From Kangiella taiwanensis (GTDB taxonomy: Bacteria > Pseudomonadota > Gammaproteobacteria > Enterobacterales > Kangiellaceae): 64,000 bases of DNA. Made by a program: the position numbers and the translations under genes. Numbering within the stretch: the first letter of the stretch is position 1; every line of letters starts with the position of its first letter. The notes under the pieces were generated by a model that saw nothing but the letters and a program-made list of their open reading frames with translations, had not been told where the DNA came from and ran no database searches. The DNA lies in the NCBI RefSeq assembly GCF_020005165.1, contig NZ_JAHCLT010000002.1, positions 62,001 to 126,000 of the forward strand. Reading direction: 5' to 3'. Shown one piece after another: positions 36,473 to 45,208 of the stretch.

Positions 36473-37532
36473 CACTTGCTCCTAAAATCTTTTTCAATAA
36501 ATCAGTTAATTGCTCAAATTCTTTTAAAAATGCGTCGTGGCCATACACAGACTCAAGACGATAAAAATCAGATGTTCCTTTAACCGTATGCGCAAGCTTG
36601 CGCATCGATTCAAAACTCACCAGTCGGTCACTAGGTACAGCAACAAAGCTGGACGAACACTTTATTTTGTTTGGCTCGACGCGGTGAGCATCAATAGAGT
36701 CAAGTAACGCTGTGTAGTTAGAAATAGTCGTTTTATTCGCAAACTTCTGTCCCTGATGTTTTAAATAACTGTAGATAGTTTGCTCATAACCGAGAATATT
36801 ATCGAACGGTAACTGCACTATTGGATCCACAAACTGGGTATCAAAAATATCGTCTGTACGGTAAAAAAGAATGGAAAGCTGTCGTGCTAAAGACAACGCT
36901 TGGTGTTTTTGTTCTGAAGTATCGGCCAGCTCAAAAATCCCCTTCTGTATCGCTCGAATAGCTCTGGCGGTATGAGTACTGCGATCGCTGGCAGAAATGC
37001 AAACGAGGTGTTTAACCTTGTGCGGATACTGTTCGGCAAAGTTGAGCCCAACCATGCCTCCGTAAGAGCTTCCTACAAAGCGAACGGGCTCATTAACGGA
37101 AAGTAATTTCAGTAACTCGCTCAGAAGACACGCTTGATCAGCTGGCGTTACATGACGAACAACCTTGTAATTAGCTTTACTTTTGAATTGTAGAGTGCTG
37201 ATGTAATTAAATGAGATAACACAGTACTTTTGGGTGTCAATAGCTTTGCCATCACCGACAAGGTCATCCCACCAACCAGTACTTACAGAGTTGTCATCAC
37301 AATCCTCTGCAGTCTCTTGATTAGAGTGTAAAACATGACGACTGGCTGTTATTCCACCCAGCACGACAACCACAGGCAAAGTACGATCACCATAAATAGA
37401 GTACTTAAGAGTACATTCTTCTGTGGATGTACCAGAACTAAGGGTTACTCCTTTTTTAACTGCAACAGCACCAAACACCGCTTTAACGTGCGTTTTTTGG
37501 GCATTTCGTATCTCAGTTGTTGCAATTGCCAT
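36441..37532 (-). CDS. metX: Homoserine O-acyltransferase, MetX type
   Basis: 363 residues, alpha/beta-hydrolase fold. Oxyanion loop VVVVLGGITASRH, nucleophile elbow VGSSYGGMVG (Ser about 156), and the C-terminal DRLVSFESM and YGHDAFLKE, giving the Asp and His of the triad. The elbow is less like the classic GGSMGGMQ, suggesting the divergent branch in which some members use succinyl-CoA. Acyl donor cannot be decided here. First gene of the met operon, replacing MetA. Confidence 0.85.
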   Translation of the reverse strand: MAIATTEIRNAQKTHVKAVFGAVAVKKGVTLSSGTSTEECTLKYSIYGDRTLPVVVVLGGITASRHVLHSNQETAEDCDDNSVSTGWWDDLVGDGKAIDTQKYCVISFNYISTLQFKSKANYKVVRHVTPADQACLLSELLKLLSVNEPVRFVGSSYGGMVGLNFAEQYPHKVKHLVCISASDRSTHTARAIRAIQKGIFELADTSEQKHQALSLARQLSILFYRTDDIFDTQFVDPIVQLPFDNILGYEQTIYSYLKHQGQKFANKTTISNYTALLDSIDAHRVEPNKIKCSSSFVAVPSDRLVSFESMRKLAHTVKGTSDFYRLESVYGHDAFLKEFEQLTDLLKKILGASDESPASYASR

Positions 37533-37551
37533 TCTTTTGCCTATTAATTGG

Positions 37552-37572
37552 TTATAACCCTATGGAATATAA
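37552..37572 (+). promoter_or_regulatory. Putative CysB site upstream of metX
   Basis: TTATA - ACCCTATGGAA - TATAA, differing at two positions from the site in the cysG/cysB gap. It sits 20-40 bp before the metX start, downstream of the met boxes relative to metX. Confidence 0.55.
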
Positions 37573-37634
37573 GTGTTTTTTGTCTTATGATATCTGCTTA
37601 TTAGCGGCATCAAGACCAGAACATCTAAAAATAT

Positions 37635-37658
37635 AAACGTTTAGACGCCCAAACGTCT
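37635..37658. promoter_or_regulatory. MetJ operator: three tandem met boxes, metX side
   Basis: AAACGTTT, AGACGCCC, AAACGTCT in perfect 8-bp phase, 6, 6 and 7 of 8 to AGACGTCT. MetJ binds such arrays cooperatively. About 103-126 bp before metX. Confidence 0.8.
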
Positions 37659-37681
37659 GGATATAATAACTTCATGACTGC

Positions 37682-37713
37682 AAAAGTCAAGATGTTTAGG
37701 CGTCCGAATGTGT
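37682..37713. promoter_or_regulatory. MetJ operator: tandem met boxes, metJ side
   Basis: AAAAGTCA, AGATGTTT, AGGCGTCC, GAATGTGT in 8-bp phase (5, 6, 6 and 4 of 8). They adjoin the metJ -10 TATAAT at 37715-37720, so self-repression is expected. Confidence 0.7.
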
Positions 37714-37749
37714 GTATAATTTGTTTGAACAATTAATTTTGAGGTGAAC

Positions 37750-38052
37750 ATGAGCAAAAAGTGGAATGGGGAATTCATTAATCCCTACGTAGAACACGGT
37801 GAAAAGAAAGATAAAGTAAAGAAAATTACCGTTTCGATTCCCTTTTCTGTATTGAAGGTGTTAACTGACGAAAGAACTCGCCGTCAGGTCAACAATCTAC
37901 GCCATGCAACTAATAGCGAACTGCTATGTGAGGCTTTTCTACATGCTTACACAGGTCAACCGTTGCCAACGGACGAAGATTTACAGAAAGATAAGGATGA
38001 TTACGTACAAGAAATGTTAGAGCTCAGTAGCAAGATAATGGAATCAGACTAA
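37750..38052 (+). CDS. metJ: Methionine repressor MetJ
   Basis: 100 residues from ATG 37750 (MSKKWNGEF), which has GAGGTG seven bases upstream; the GTG at 37744 overlaps that site and is rejected. Near-identical core to E. coli Met[10 protein letters not shown] beta strand for [39 protein letters not shown]. Ribbon-helix-helix dimer using SAM as corepressor. Divergent from metXBLF across an operator region with two met-box arrays. Confidence 0.97.
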   Translation: MSKKWNGEFINPYVEHGEKKDKVKKITVSIPFSVLKVLTDERTRRQVNNLRHATNSELLCEAFLHAYTGQPLPTDEDLQKDKDDYVQEMLELSSKIMESD

Positions 38053-38103
38053 CTTATCAATTCCAAGGTAGATTAAATGCTAGCTCACTAGCATACTTAT
38101 ACT

Positions 38104-38130
38104 AAAACGGCTCCCGAAGGAGCCGTTTTA
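38104..38130. terminator. Bidirectional terminator between metJ and the methyltransferase gene
   Basis: AAAACGGCTCC-CGAA-GGAGCCGTTTTA, near-perfect stem with a tetraloop, usable from both convergent genes. Confidence 0.85.
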
Positions 38131-38152
38131 CTTTCAAGGTTACCAGCTGGGG

Positions 38153-39058
38153 TTATTTTTTAGCTGGCTTAACAAACTTTAGAGTCATACGATCGCTTTC
38201 ACCGATCTCCATATATTTGTCTTTATCTTGATCACCTAACCTCAAGCTTGGCGGTAGAGTCCAAACACCCTTGGGGTGATCCGCTGTATCTTTAGGGTTT
38301 GCATTAATCTCTGACGAAGCGACAAGCTTAAAGCCAGCATCCTGCGCGACACTAATAACAAAGTCTTGATGCATGTATCCGCTAGAGGCTTTTTCATCTT
38401 GTTCTTGCGATTTAGGCAAGCGATGCTCAACCACTCCAAGCACCCCTCCTGGTTTCAGTGCCTTATACATAGCCTTAAAACTATCAACGGTAGCTTCTCG
38501 ACCACCTCGTAGCCAGTTATGCACATTACGGAAAGTAACAACAGCATCAGCAGATCCATCTGGTGCAATATCAAAAATTTCAGGCGGTTGGAACGTTGTG
38601 ATCGTCACATTACCATAGACATCGGACTCGACATCCATTTTACGTTCGAATTTAGCACGACCATTACGGTAATACTCGACCTCACTGTTAGGATCAAAGT
38701 GTGCGGCGTAGAGTGTTCCTTCGGGGCCTAGTAACGGAGACAAGATTTCAGTGTACCAACCGCCACCTGGTGCAATCTCAACTACCGTCATACCTGGCTT
38801 GATACCGAAGAACTCGAGGGTTTCTTTAGGGTGGCGATACTGATCTCTTTGTTTGTTCTTATCTGAACGGTGTCCTGATGTGAGTAGCTCTTCCCACAAA
38901 CTGATCCCATCAGATGTTTCTACAACAGCATCAACTGAAGCTTTAAGTTCTTGCTTCGTCGTCTCTTTAGGTTTGCTCTCGGTAGTATCGCTACTGTCAG
39001 CATTTGAACAACCCGCTGCAAGCGCCAGCGCTAAAGCACTGAACATCAACTTATGCAT
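38153..39058 (-). CDS. Exported SAM-dependent methyltransferase-like lipoprotein
   Basis: 301 residues. The N-terminus MHKLMFSALALALAAGCSNADSS is a lipoprotein signal (lipobox AAGC), then a Ser/Thr/Lys-rich linker and a class I methyltransferase domain: VVEIAPGGGWYTEILSPLLG (SAM loop), ADAVVTFRNVHNW, LKPGGVLGVVEH. A methyltransferase with an export signal is odd since SAM is cytosolic. Homologous proteins of this design are common in gammaproteobacteria, but their role is unknown to me. The signal could also be an uncleaved anchor. Convergent with metJ. Confidence 0.75.
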   Translation of the reverse strand: MHKLMFSALALALAAGCSNADSSDTTESKPKETTKQELKASVDAVVETSDGISLWEELLTSGHRSDKNKQRDQYRHPKETLEFFGIKPGMTVVEIAPGGGWYTEILSPLLGPEGTLYAAHFDPNSEVEYYRNGRAKFERKMDVESDVYGNVTITTFQPPEIFDIAPDGSADAVVTFRNVHNWLRGGREATVDSFKAMYKALKPGGVLGVVEHRLPKSQEQDEKASSGYMHQDFVISVAQDAGFKLVASSEINANPKDTADHPKGVWTLPPSLRLGDQDKDKYMEIGESDRMTLKFVKPAKK

Positions 39059-39094
39059 GTTTTGACTCCTAAATAATCTAAAAGATTGTATGAA

Positions 39095-40150
39095 TTAGAT
39101 GTTACTTTTTACTTCTGACTGTATAGTTTTAGCAAAGTTGACCATCTTTTCAAGTGGAATCAAGGCTTTTGACGCCAAAGTCTCATCAACAAAAATTTCT
39201 TTGTCATTGCCTTCAAAAACTTCTGACAACACATGCAGAGCATTCATCTTCATCCACGGGCAGTGAGCACAGCTGCGACAAGTTGCCCCTTCACCAGCAG
39301 TCGGAGCAATAATTAATTCTTTTGTTGGTGCTTTCTGCTGCATTTTGTAGAAAATACCTTTATCGGTAGCAACAATCATTTTCTTATGCGGTAAGTCATT
39401 AGCCGCTTTTATGAGCTGAGACGTTGAGCCAACGAAGTCTGCTAAGTCCACCACTTCTTGAGGTGACTCAGGATGCACTAGCACAGCTGCATCAGGATGA
39501 AGCGCCATGGTCTGCTTTAATGCTTTGGTCTTAAACTCATCATGGACGATACAGGCTCCTTGCCATAACAGCATATCCGCACCTGTCTTTTGTTGGATGT
39601 ATCGACCCAAATGTTTATCCGGCCCCCAGATAATTTTCTTGTCTTGCTCAGCAAGATATTCAAGAACGTCGACTGCAATACTTGAAGTCACAACCCAATC
39701 GGCACGCGCTTTGACAGCAGCAGAGGTATTCGCGTAAACCACAACCTCTCTATCCGGATGTTGATCGCAAAACTTGCTAAACTCATCAATAGGGCAGCCT
39801 AGGTCCAATGAGCAAGTAGCTTCAAGAGTAGGCATTAAGATGCGCTTTTCAGGACTCAAGATTTTAGCGGTTTCACCCATGAACTTAACGCCAGCGATAA
39901 TCAGCGTTTCTGCATCATGACGAGCACCAAACTTTGCCATCTCGAGCGAGTCGCCAACAAAGCCACCGGTTTCTTCAGCTAAAGCCTGGATCTCAGGATC
40001 GGTGTAGTAATGCGCTATCAGTACCGCATTATGCTTCACCAACAATTCTTTAATCGTTGCTTTATGCGTGTCTTTTTCTGCTGGGCTTAATTCAAGCGGT
40101 GGCTTGGGGAATGGAACGTCAATGTCCACTGAGGTAATTACGTCGGTCAT
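39095..40150 (-). CDS. nadA: Quinolinate synthase A
   Basis: 351 residues from ATG 40150 (an upstream TTG at 40159 is possible). Three-fold repeat enzyme with 4Fe-4S, making quinolinate from iminoaspartate and DHAP for NAD. Motifs [25 protein letters not shown], cluster cysteines in [10 protein letters not shown], the [10 protein letters not shown] segment and [13 protein letters not shown]. Stands alone with a terminator-like hairpin far upstream. No nadB or nadC nearby. Confidence 0.94.
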   Translation of the reverse strand: MTDVITSVDIDVPFPKPPLELSPAEKDTHKATIKELLVKHNAVLIAHYYTDPEIQALAEETGGFVGDSLEMAKFGARHDAETLIIAGVKFMGETAKILSPEKRILMPTLEATCSLDLGCPIDEFSKFCDQHPDREVVVYANTSAAVKARADWVVTSSIAVDVLEYLAEQDKKIIWGPDKHLGRYIQQKTGADMLLWQGACIVHDEFKTKALKQTMALHPDAAVLVHPESPQEVVDLADFVGSTSQLIKAANDLPHKKMIVATDKGIFYKMQQKAPTKELIIAPTAGEGATCRSCAHCPWMKMNALHVLSEVFEGNDKEIFVDETLASKALIPLEKMVNFAKTIQSEVKSNI

Positions 40151-40280
40151 TACTACCAATAAGTCTTAGATCGTTAGAGTATTATATAACACTTATCCGC
40201 CAACTGATAAATAATTCTTATACCATTGATTTATATGAACAAAGTATGTCTCTTGAACAGGACCACGTTAAATAAATAAT

Positions 40281-40303
40281 AAAAAAGCGCCCGAAGGCGC
40301 TTC
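40281..40303 (-). terminator. Terminator of the M14 carboxypeptidase gene
   Basis: Minus strand GAAGCGCC-TTCG-GGCGCTTTTTT, a UUCG-type tetraloop hairpin with a T run. Confidence 0.85.
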
Positions 40304-40321
40304 TGCGATAAACAAAGTTGA

Positions 40322-41452
40322 TTAAGCTCTAAGTTTATCAACCAGCTGATACAGCGGATTTAATAACGTCTGGCCAAGAATATAACTTCGTTCACCTGAC
40401 CAACCGGTCTCTTTATTAGGCAGGTTAGCATTATCTTTAAATGGCATTTCTAAAGTATATGACAAACATTTAAATTCCTCGCCAACCCAAGAATTAGCTA
40501 CTGTCAGGTTAGCTTTTCCTGGCTCATCTTTGTCATAACCAAACTTATCCTGAAAATCTGGATTGACTGACTCTAGGATTCTTTTGAACTCATCTTCTAA
40601 TGCTTTGATCTTATCCGAATAGCTTGGCACGCCTTCTGTTCCTGCGACAAAAACATAAGGTAATGCTTCATCACCGTGTAAATCGAGATATGCATCTACG
40701 CCAGTCTGCTTCATCTGCTCACGTACCAAGTATACTTCCGGACTCTTTTCCATTGATGGGTTTTGCCACTCTCGATTTAAGTTAGCTCCGGCCGCATTTG
40801 AACGTAAATTGCCTCGATAACTACCATCAACATTCATATTCGGTACGACGTAAAACACAGCTTTATCCAATAAGCTACGTGCTAGCGCGTCATTCTCATC
40901 TAATAGTCTGTCTATCAAGCCTTCAGCACACCATTCAGCCATTGTTTCGCCAGGGTGTTGACGAGCAGTAATCCACATTTTGCGTTCTTTGGATTCATCA
41001 CCGATAACCAAAAGATCCATGTCGCGGCCATCGACCGTGTGCCCTAAAATCTTATGTTGACATAAATCAGACAATTGAGCCGCCTGTACAAGATTTTGAT
41101 GGCGCTCATAAGAGTAAGGCTCAAAATAAGAGAAATAAACTGTCGCCTGTTCAAAGTGATGCTTGAACTTCAGGGTTTTCTCCGACGTAAACTCAGTATC
41201 TACTCGAAACCAGTACTGTCTATCATATGAAGCGACTACCTGATAGTTTTCCCAACCGTCAACGTACGAGCAGTCTTTAGCGTTCAAGATTTCAAAACCG
41301 TAACTCTGGCCGCTTTCAGCATGCGCTTTAAAGTGGAACCATTGCTTAAACTCGCTATTAGAATCCGTGCGAATCTTTAATGTAATATTTGATAGCGTAT
41401 CGGCTGATACAAGTTCGATGTTGCCACTATCGAATGAACTGTTAATTTTCAT
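40322..41452 (-). CDS. M14 zinc carboxypeptidase, cytosolic carboxypeptidase-like
   Basis: 376 residues with no signal peptide. N-terminal beta-sandwich typical of cytosolic carboxypeptidases (about 1-125, YFRV... WFRVDTEF, YFSYFEPYSYERH), then the M14 domain: TARQHPGETMAEW (zinc His and Glu), NMNVDGSYRGNLRSNAAGANLNR, LDLHGDEALPY (third zinc His) and YTLEMPFKD with the catalytic Glu. Eukaryotic relatives remove glutamates from tubulin tails. In bacteria the substrate is unclear; a polyglutamate-type peptide is possible. Single gene. Confidence 0.88.
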   Translation of the reverse strand: MKINSSFDSGNIELVSADTLSNITLKIRTDSNSEFKQWFHFKAHAESGQSYGFEILNAKDCSYVDGWENYQVVASYDRQYWFRVDTEFTSEKTLKFKHHFEQATVYFSYFEPYSYERHQNLVQAAQLSDLCQHKILGHTVDGRDMDLLVIGDESKERKMWITARQHPGETMAEWCAEGLIDRLLDENDALARSLLDKAVFYVVPNMNVDGSYRGNLRSNAAGANLNREWQNPSMEKSPEVYLVREQMKQTGVDAYLDLHGDEALPYVFVAGTEGVPSYSDKIKALEDEFKRILESVNPDFQDKFGYDKDEPGKANLTVANSWVGEEFKCLSYTLEMPFKDNANLPNKETGWSGERSYILGQTLLNPLYQLVDKLRA

Positions 41453-41510
41453 AAGCCCTCGAATATATTTGTGAAAACCTGAAATATACTGTCATAGCGC
41501 CTGCTACAAC

Positions 41511-41536
41511 AAAAAAGGGGCCACTTAGGCCCCTTT
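41511..41536 (-). terminator. Terminator of the chalcone/TonB fusion gene
   Basis: Minus strand AAAGGGGCC-TAAGT-GGCCCCTTTTTT. Confidence 0.85.
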
Positions 41537-41554
41537 GAGACATAAGCAATTATT

Positions 41555-42820
41555 CTACATTTGTGGTGCAGGAATTGAAATACTCACCGTGGTTTTAAAT
41601 GTGTCGCCTGGTAACTCCTCTGGCATTGCAGGGAAAGGAACAGAGTCAAACAATGCGTTCATCACTGCATCATCTAAGATCTTCTCACCTGAACTGCTCA
41701 CTAGGCTACCACCGACTAATTCGCCTTCACGATCCACTTCAATGCTAATAGAAACATCACCATGGGTTTGGCCTTTACGCGGTCTCATAAGCGCCGACTT
41801 GCCGTGGCGACGAAAAATATCGCGTTGAGGATACTCGAAATAAGGAACATAGTGTGCACCCAACGCACTAGAGTACTGATTTCGTATCTTGCTTAGCTCT
41901 TCTGGACTTGGCCCTTGTGCTACTTTTGCCGCTTCAGCAGCTTGTTGCTGTTCTGCTAACTGGCGTTTAGCTTCTTCAAGCTCTCTTCTTAAACGCTCAG
42001 CTTCAGCTTCTTCCTCGGCTTTTTGATCAGCCGCTGCCTGCTTCTGCTGTTCTTCTAACAACTTCTGTTGTTCTTCAAGCTTTTGCTGCTCTTCAAGGCG
42101 CTTCTGCTCTTCAAGCTCTTTTTGCTTACGCTCTTCTTCTTCACGTTGTTGACGTTCTTCTTCTTCACGAGCAGCGATAGCCGCTTGGTCAAATTTAGCG
42201 ATACGTGCTGATGAAGGCTGAACGGCAGAGAAACGAGTGATAAGCGCTGAACGTTGCGCACCTGAAGTTTCACCTAGAATAGCATCTTTAAACTCTGAAC
42301 TCGGCGGTCTATCACCGACCCAAGTTCTCAAAATTAGAGGGAAGGCTTCTGGAGCTGTTCGACCGACTTCAGAACCATTGATACTAATGACGGTAGCGTC
42401 ACCAGGCAATAAGTCGATAGTAACTGAGTCCCCACTCACTAAGTCCTGATCCATTAAGGTTGCAAAGTCACGTACTGATTTTGCGTTAGACAAAACGCTA
42501 CTCGCTTCATTATTATTCTTAATGCGCTCAATCCAAAATCGCTTCAAGCGTCTGCCTGATAAGTTGTCCGCTAGAACTCTCAGTTCCATTCTTTTGACAC
42601 CCGAAGAACTTACAGCTTCTTCAGCGTCATCAGTTGTATTTGTTAAATATAATCCATTTAAAAACCACTCGTTTCTAAGCTCACTATGGACGCCCAGTCC
42701 ATTCAACTCCAGAGTTGCTCCTGCTACTGTTGTCTGCTCAGCAGCCGTAGCTTTACCAGAAAAGGCGAAAAGCACAGAAACAGCGAATAAATAAGAGATA
42801 ACTTGAATAAATTTTTTCAT
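41555..42820 (-). CDS. Chalcone-isomerase-like domain fused to a TonB C-terminal domain
   Basis: About 421 residues (ATG 42820; ATG 42835 also possible, neither with a strong ribosome site). A signal peptide ends GKATAAEQ. Residues about 30-185 form a chalcone-isomerase-like domain (LELNGLGVHSEL, MELRVLADNLSGRRLKRFW, FPLILRTWVGDRPPS). A highly charged Glu/Gln/Lys coiled coil with EEQQKL-type repeats spans about 205-305, and a TonB C-terminal domain ends the chain (YPQRDIFRRHG, VSISIEVDREGELV, DSVPFPAMPEEL). Unlike TonB it appears soluble in the periplasm, as its hydrophobic start looks cleavable. No ExbB/ExbD nearby. Function unknown. Confidence 0.78.
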   Translation of the reverse strand: MKKFIQVISYLFAVSVLFAFSGKATAAEQTTVAGATLELNGLGVHSELRNEWFLNGLYLTNTTDDAEEAVSSSGVKRMELRVLADNLSGRRLKRFWIERIKNNNEASSVLSNAKSVRDFATLMDQDLVSGDSVTIDLLPGDATVISINGSEVGRTAPEAFPLILRTWVGDRPPSSEFKDAILGETSGAQRSALITRFSAVQPSSARIAKFDQAAIAAREEEERQQREEEERKQKELEEQKRLEEQQKLEEQQKLLEEQQKQAAADQKAEEEAEAERLRRELEEAKRQLAEQQQAAEAAKVAQGPSPEELSKIRNQYSSALGAHYVPYFEYPQRDIFRRHGKSALMRPRKGQTHGDVSISIEVDREGELVGGSLVSSSGEKILDDAVMNALFDSVPFPAMPEELPGDTFKTTVSISIPAPQM

Positions 42821-43095
42821 TAGAAGTGCAGCCATTTATAGTCAGAATACATGTTTATTGTCAAAATTTATGACACAGTTCATATTGTAAGAGTTTAACA
42901 GTTAATTGCAAGTTTGAATTACTCCCCTAACCTCATGATTTTAAAGGGCTTTAGTTAACTAATATAAATTTTAAAATTATTTGCTTTGTAAAATTATTAT
43001 CTTCTTATGCTCAATACTTAGGCTAAAACATTGACCTTATGCTAGAAATCAGGCAATTTATCTCACTCTTTGGGTGTTTCTAATAAGCTTAATTT

Positions 43096-43785
43096 ATGAA
43101 CGATACAATTCTTCTTGTTGAGGACGATGAAAAATTGTCCAGCATGATGGCGGACTTCTTGCGCTCTCACAACTTTAATGTGATGGTCGAAGGTCATGGC
43201 AACCGTGCCATTGAGTTCATTGAGCAAAACCCTCCTAGAGCAATTATCCTTGATGTCATGTTGCCAGGTAGTGATGGCTTCACAATTTGCCGCACGGTAA
43301 GGCCTAAATACCAAGGCCCCATTTTAATGCTAACCTCGTTGAGCGACGAAATTGACGAAATCGCAGGATTGGAGAATGGCGCTGACGACTACTTGAGTAA
43401 ACCCGTCAAGTCACATGTCTTGTTAGCGCATCTTAGAGCCTTGCTACGCCGAATTGAATCTGATGACCCTACACCCGACCATGAAAAGATCATTAATGCT
43501 GGAAATATTGCCATAAATGCTCAAAATCGTAGTGTTATATGCGATGGTACAGAGGTGCATTTGACCACGGCAGAATACAACCTCTTATGGCTTTTAGCGG
43601 AGCGTTCCGGTGAAGTCGTCAGCCGTGAAGAACTCCATAGAAAAACATTCAAGCTTGAATATGATGGCACGGATAGAAGTATAGACTTAAGGATTTCAAG
43701 GTTAAGACGCAAGCTTGGTGATGACCCTAAATTGCCTTATATTATTAAGACAATTCGAGGTGAAGGCTACCTACTCGCTATCTAA
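43096..43785 (+). CDS. OmpR-family response regulator, RstA-like
   Basis: 229 residues. Receiver domain with VEDDE, phospho-acceptor Asp53 in LDVMLPG, Thr80 in LTSLSD and Lys102 in LSKPV, then a winged-helix domain (TTAEYNLLWLLAER, GTDRSIDLRISRLRRKLGDD, IKTIRGEGYLLAI). The SLSDEIDEIAGLENGADDYLSKPV segment resembles RstA. It overlaps the kinase start by one base. The 260 bp upstream are AT-rich and hold the promoter but no gene. Confidence 0.88.
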   Translation: MNDTILLVEDDEKLSSMMADFLRSHNFNVMVEGHGNRAIEFIEQNPPRAIILDVMLPGSDGFTICRTVRPKYQGPILMLTSLSDEIDEIAGLENGADDYLSKPVKSHVLLAHLRALLRRIESDDPTPDHEKIINAGNIAINAQNRSVICDGTEVHLTTAEYNLLWLLAERSGEVVSREELHRKTFKLEYDGTDRSIDLRISRLRRKLGDDPKLPYIIKTIRGEGYLLAI

Positions 43786-45206
43786 TGAAACGCAGTATCG
43801 CCCTACTCTTAATTCTCATAGCAGTAAACCTTTGCAGCTTTATTGCAATGTACTACGTCTACTTTCCTTGGATGGAAAAGCTCGATCGAAAAGAGCAACA
43901 AGAATCCATACTGTCCGACATCCGCTTTTTGAACTTCAGGTTGTCTCTACTTGACTACAGTTATTCGCCGCAAACCATAGCCAAAGCCGAGCATGAGCTG
44001 AAAACTAAAGTCATTGCACGAACACGTGAGCAGCTCGGGATGGAACCTAGCAACTTCGAAACACTCAAAGAAAATCGTTATGGTATTAATATGGACAGGC
44101 CTGAAGGTCCTTTGGCGTACCTCTTATTGAACGATAATGAAACGATACTAACCGTTGGCCCCTATCCAAAAATCGATAACTCAATACGATTGCGAGACTG
44201 GTTTTTTTATTTGATCATTCTGATGGTTTTTAATGGTATCGCAGTGCTCATTGTTTATCGTCATGTCAACGAATACCTAAAGGTTGCGATCCGCGCCATT
44301 CGAGAACTCGATTTAACAGGATTGAGATTAAAGCCAATCAAGTCACCGCTTACTAATATTGCGGTCAACACCCCTAGAGTTGTAAATCATATCAATGGTT
44401 TAAGCAAACAACATCAGCAAAGCCTATATAACCAGCGTGATTTAATGCATGCCGTTGCACATGAGTTCCGAGGTCCAATGGCGAGGCTCAGTTTTGCACT
44501 TGACCTATTTGCGCAAACCGAGTCAGAAGACCGACGCAAAGAGCTTAGTAACGATATGGACGAAGCTCTGCAAGAGTTAGATGATCTCGTAAAAGAAGTA
44601 TTAGGTTACTCTCGACTTAAAGATGGTCGCTTTCCTTTAAGCCTCGAGCATTTTGACTTACGAAAAATCTGCTCTGAAACCATTGATAAAGTAAAAACGA
44701 TCTACCCAGAAACACAGTTCGTCCTATACTCAGAACCTTCAAAATCGATTCCGCTGTTTGCAGATTGCAACCTAATCGAACGCGTCATGATTAACCTTAT
44801 CCGAAACGCAGCACGCTTCTCGAATAAGCGCGTAAAAGTCGCACTCATTCAGTTTAAAAACAGTATAGAGATACGGGTTGAAGATGATGGCCCAGGGATA
44901 CCACCCGGTAAACGTGCACGAGTATTTGAACCCTTTACACGCCTAGACTTCAGTCGCAGTCGTGACTCAGGTGGCGCAGGCCTTGGTTTAGCTATCGCTA
45001 AAGGAATTATCAATCGACATCAAGGAACTATTTGGGCAGAAGACAGCCGAGAGCTTGGTGGAGCGGTACTGACGATACATATGCCGTTAAAGCAGAAATC
45101 ACCAATTATTGAAGCCGAAGATGCTTTAAAGCACTCAGATAAGAAAAAGAAGTCTCGAAAAGCATTCAAATTCAAAAACAAACGTCGTAGTCACGACAAT
45201 CATTAG
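43785..45206 (+). CDS. Sensor histidine kinase, RstB-like
   Basis: 473 residues. TM1 about 5-24, a ~115-residue periplasmic sensor, TM2 about 140-158, HAMP-like linker, then DHp with AVAHEFRGPMARL (His about 226; HEFRGP instead of the usual HELRTP), and the ATPase with NLIRNAARFS (N box), EDDGPGIPPGKR (G1), FEPFTRLD and GGAGLGLAIAKGI (G2). The C-terminus is a lysine-rich tail of about 40 residues. Coupled to the regulator through TAATG. Signal unknown. Confidence 0.88.
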   Translation: MKRSIALLLILIAVNLCSFIAMYYVYFPWMEKLDRKEQQESILSDIRFLNFRLSLLDYSYSPQTIAKAEHELKTKVIARTREQLGMEPSNFETLKENRYGINMDRPEGPLAYLLLNDNETILTVGPYPKIDNSIRLRDWFFYLIILMVFNGIAVLIVYRHVNEYLKVAIRAIRELDLTGLRLKPIKSPLTNIAVNTPRVVNHINGLSKQHQQSLYNQRDLMHAVAHEFRGPMARLSFALDLFAQTESEDRRKELSNDMDEALQELDDLVKEVLGYSRLKDGRFPLSLEHFDLRKICSETIDKVKTIYPETQFVLYSEPSKSIPLFADCNLIERVMINLIRNAARFSNKRVKVALIQFKNSIEIRVEDDGPGIPPGKRARVFEPFTRLDFSRSRDSGGAGLGLAIAKGIINRHQGTIWAEDSRELGGAVLTIHMPLKQKSPIIEAEDALKHSDKKKKSRKAFKFKNKRRSHDNH

Positions 45207-45208
45207 TA

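Noticed and set aside
42055-42273. Lys/Val-rich frame inside the TonB fusion gene
   Set aside because: Frame-shifted reading of the Glu/Gln/Lys coiled-coil repeats.
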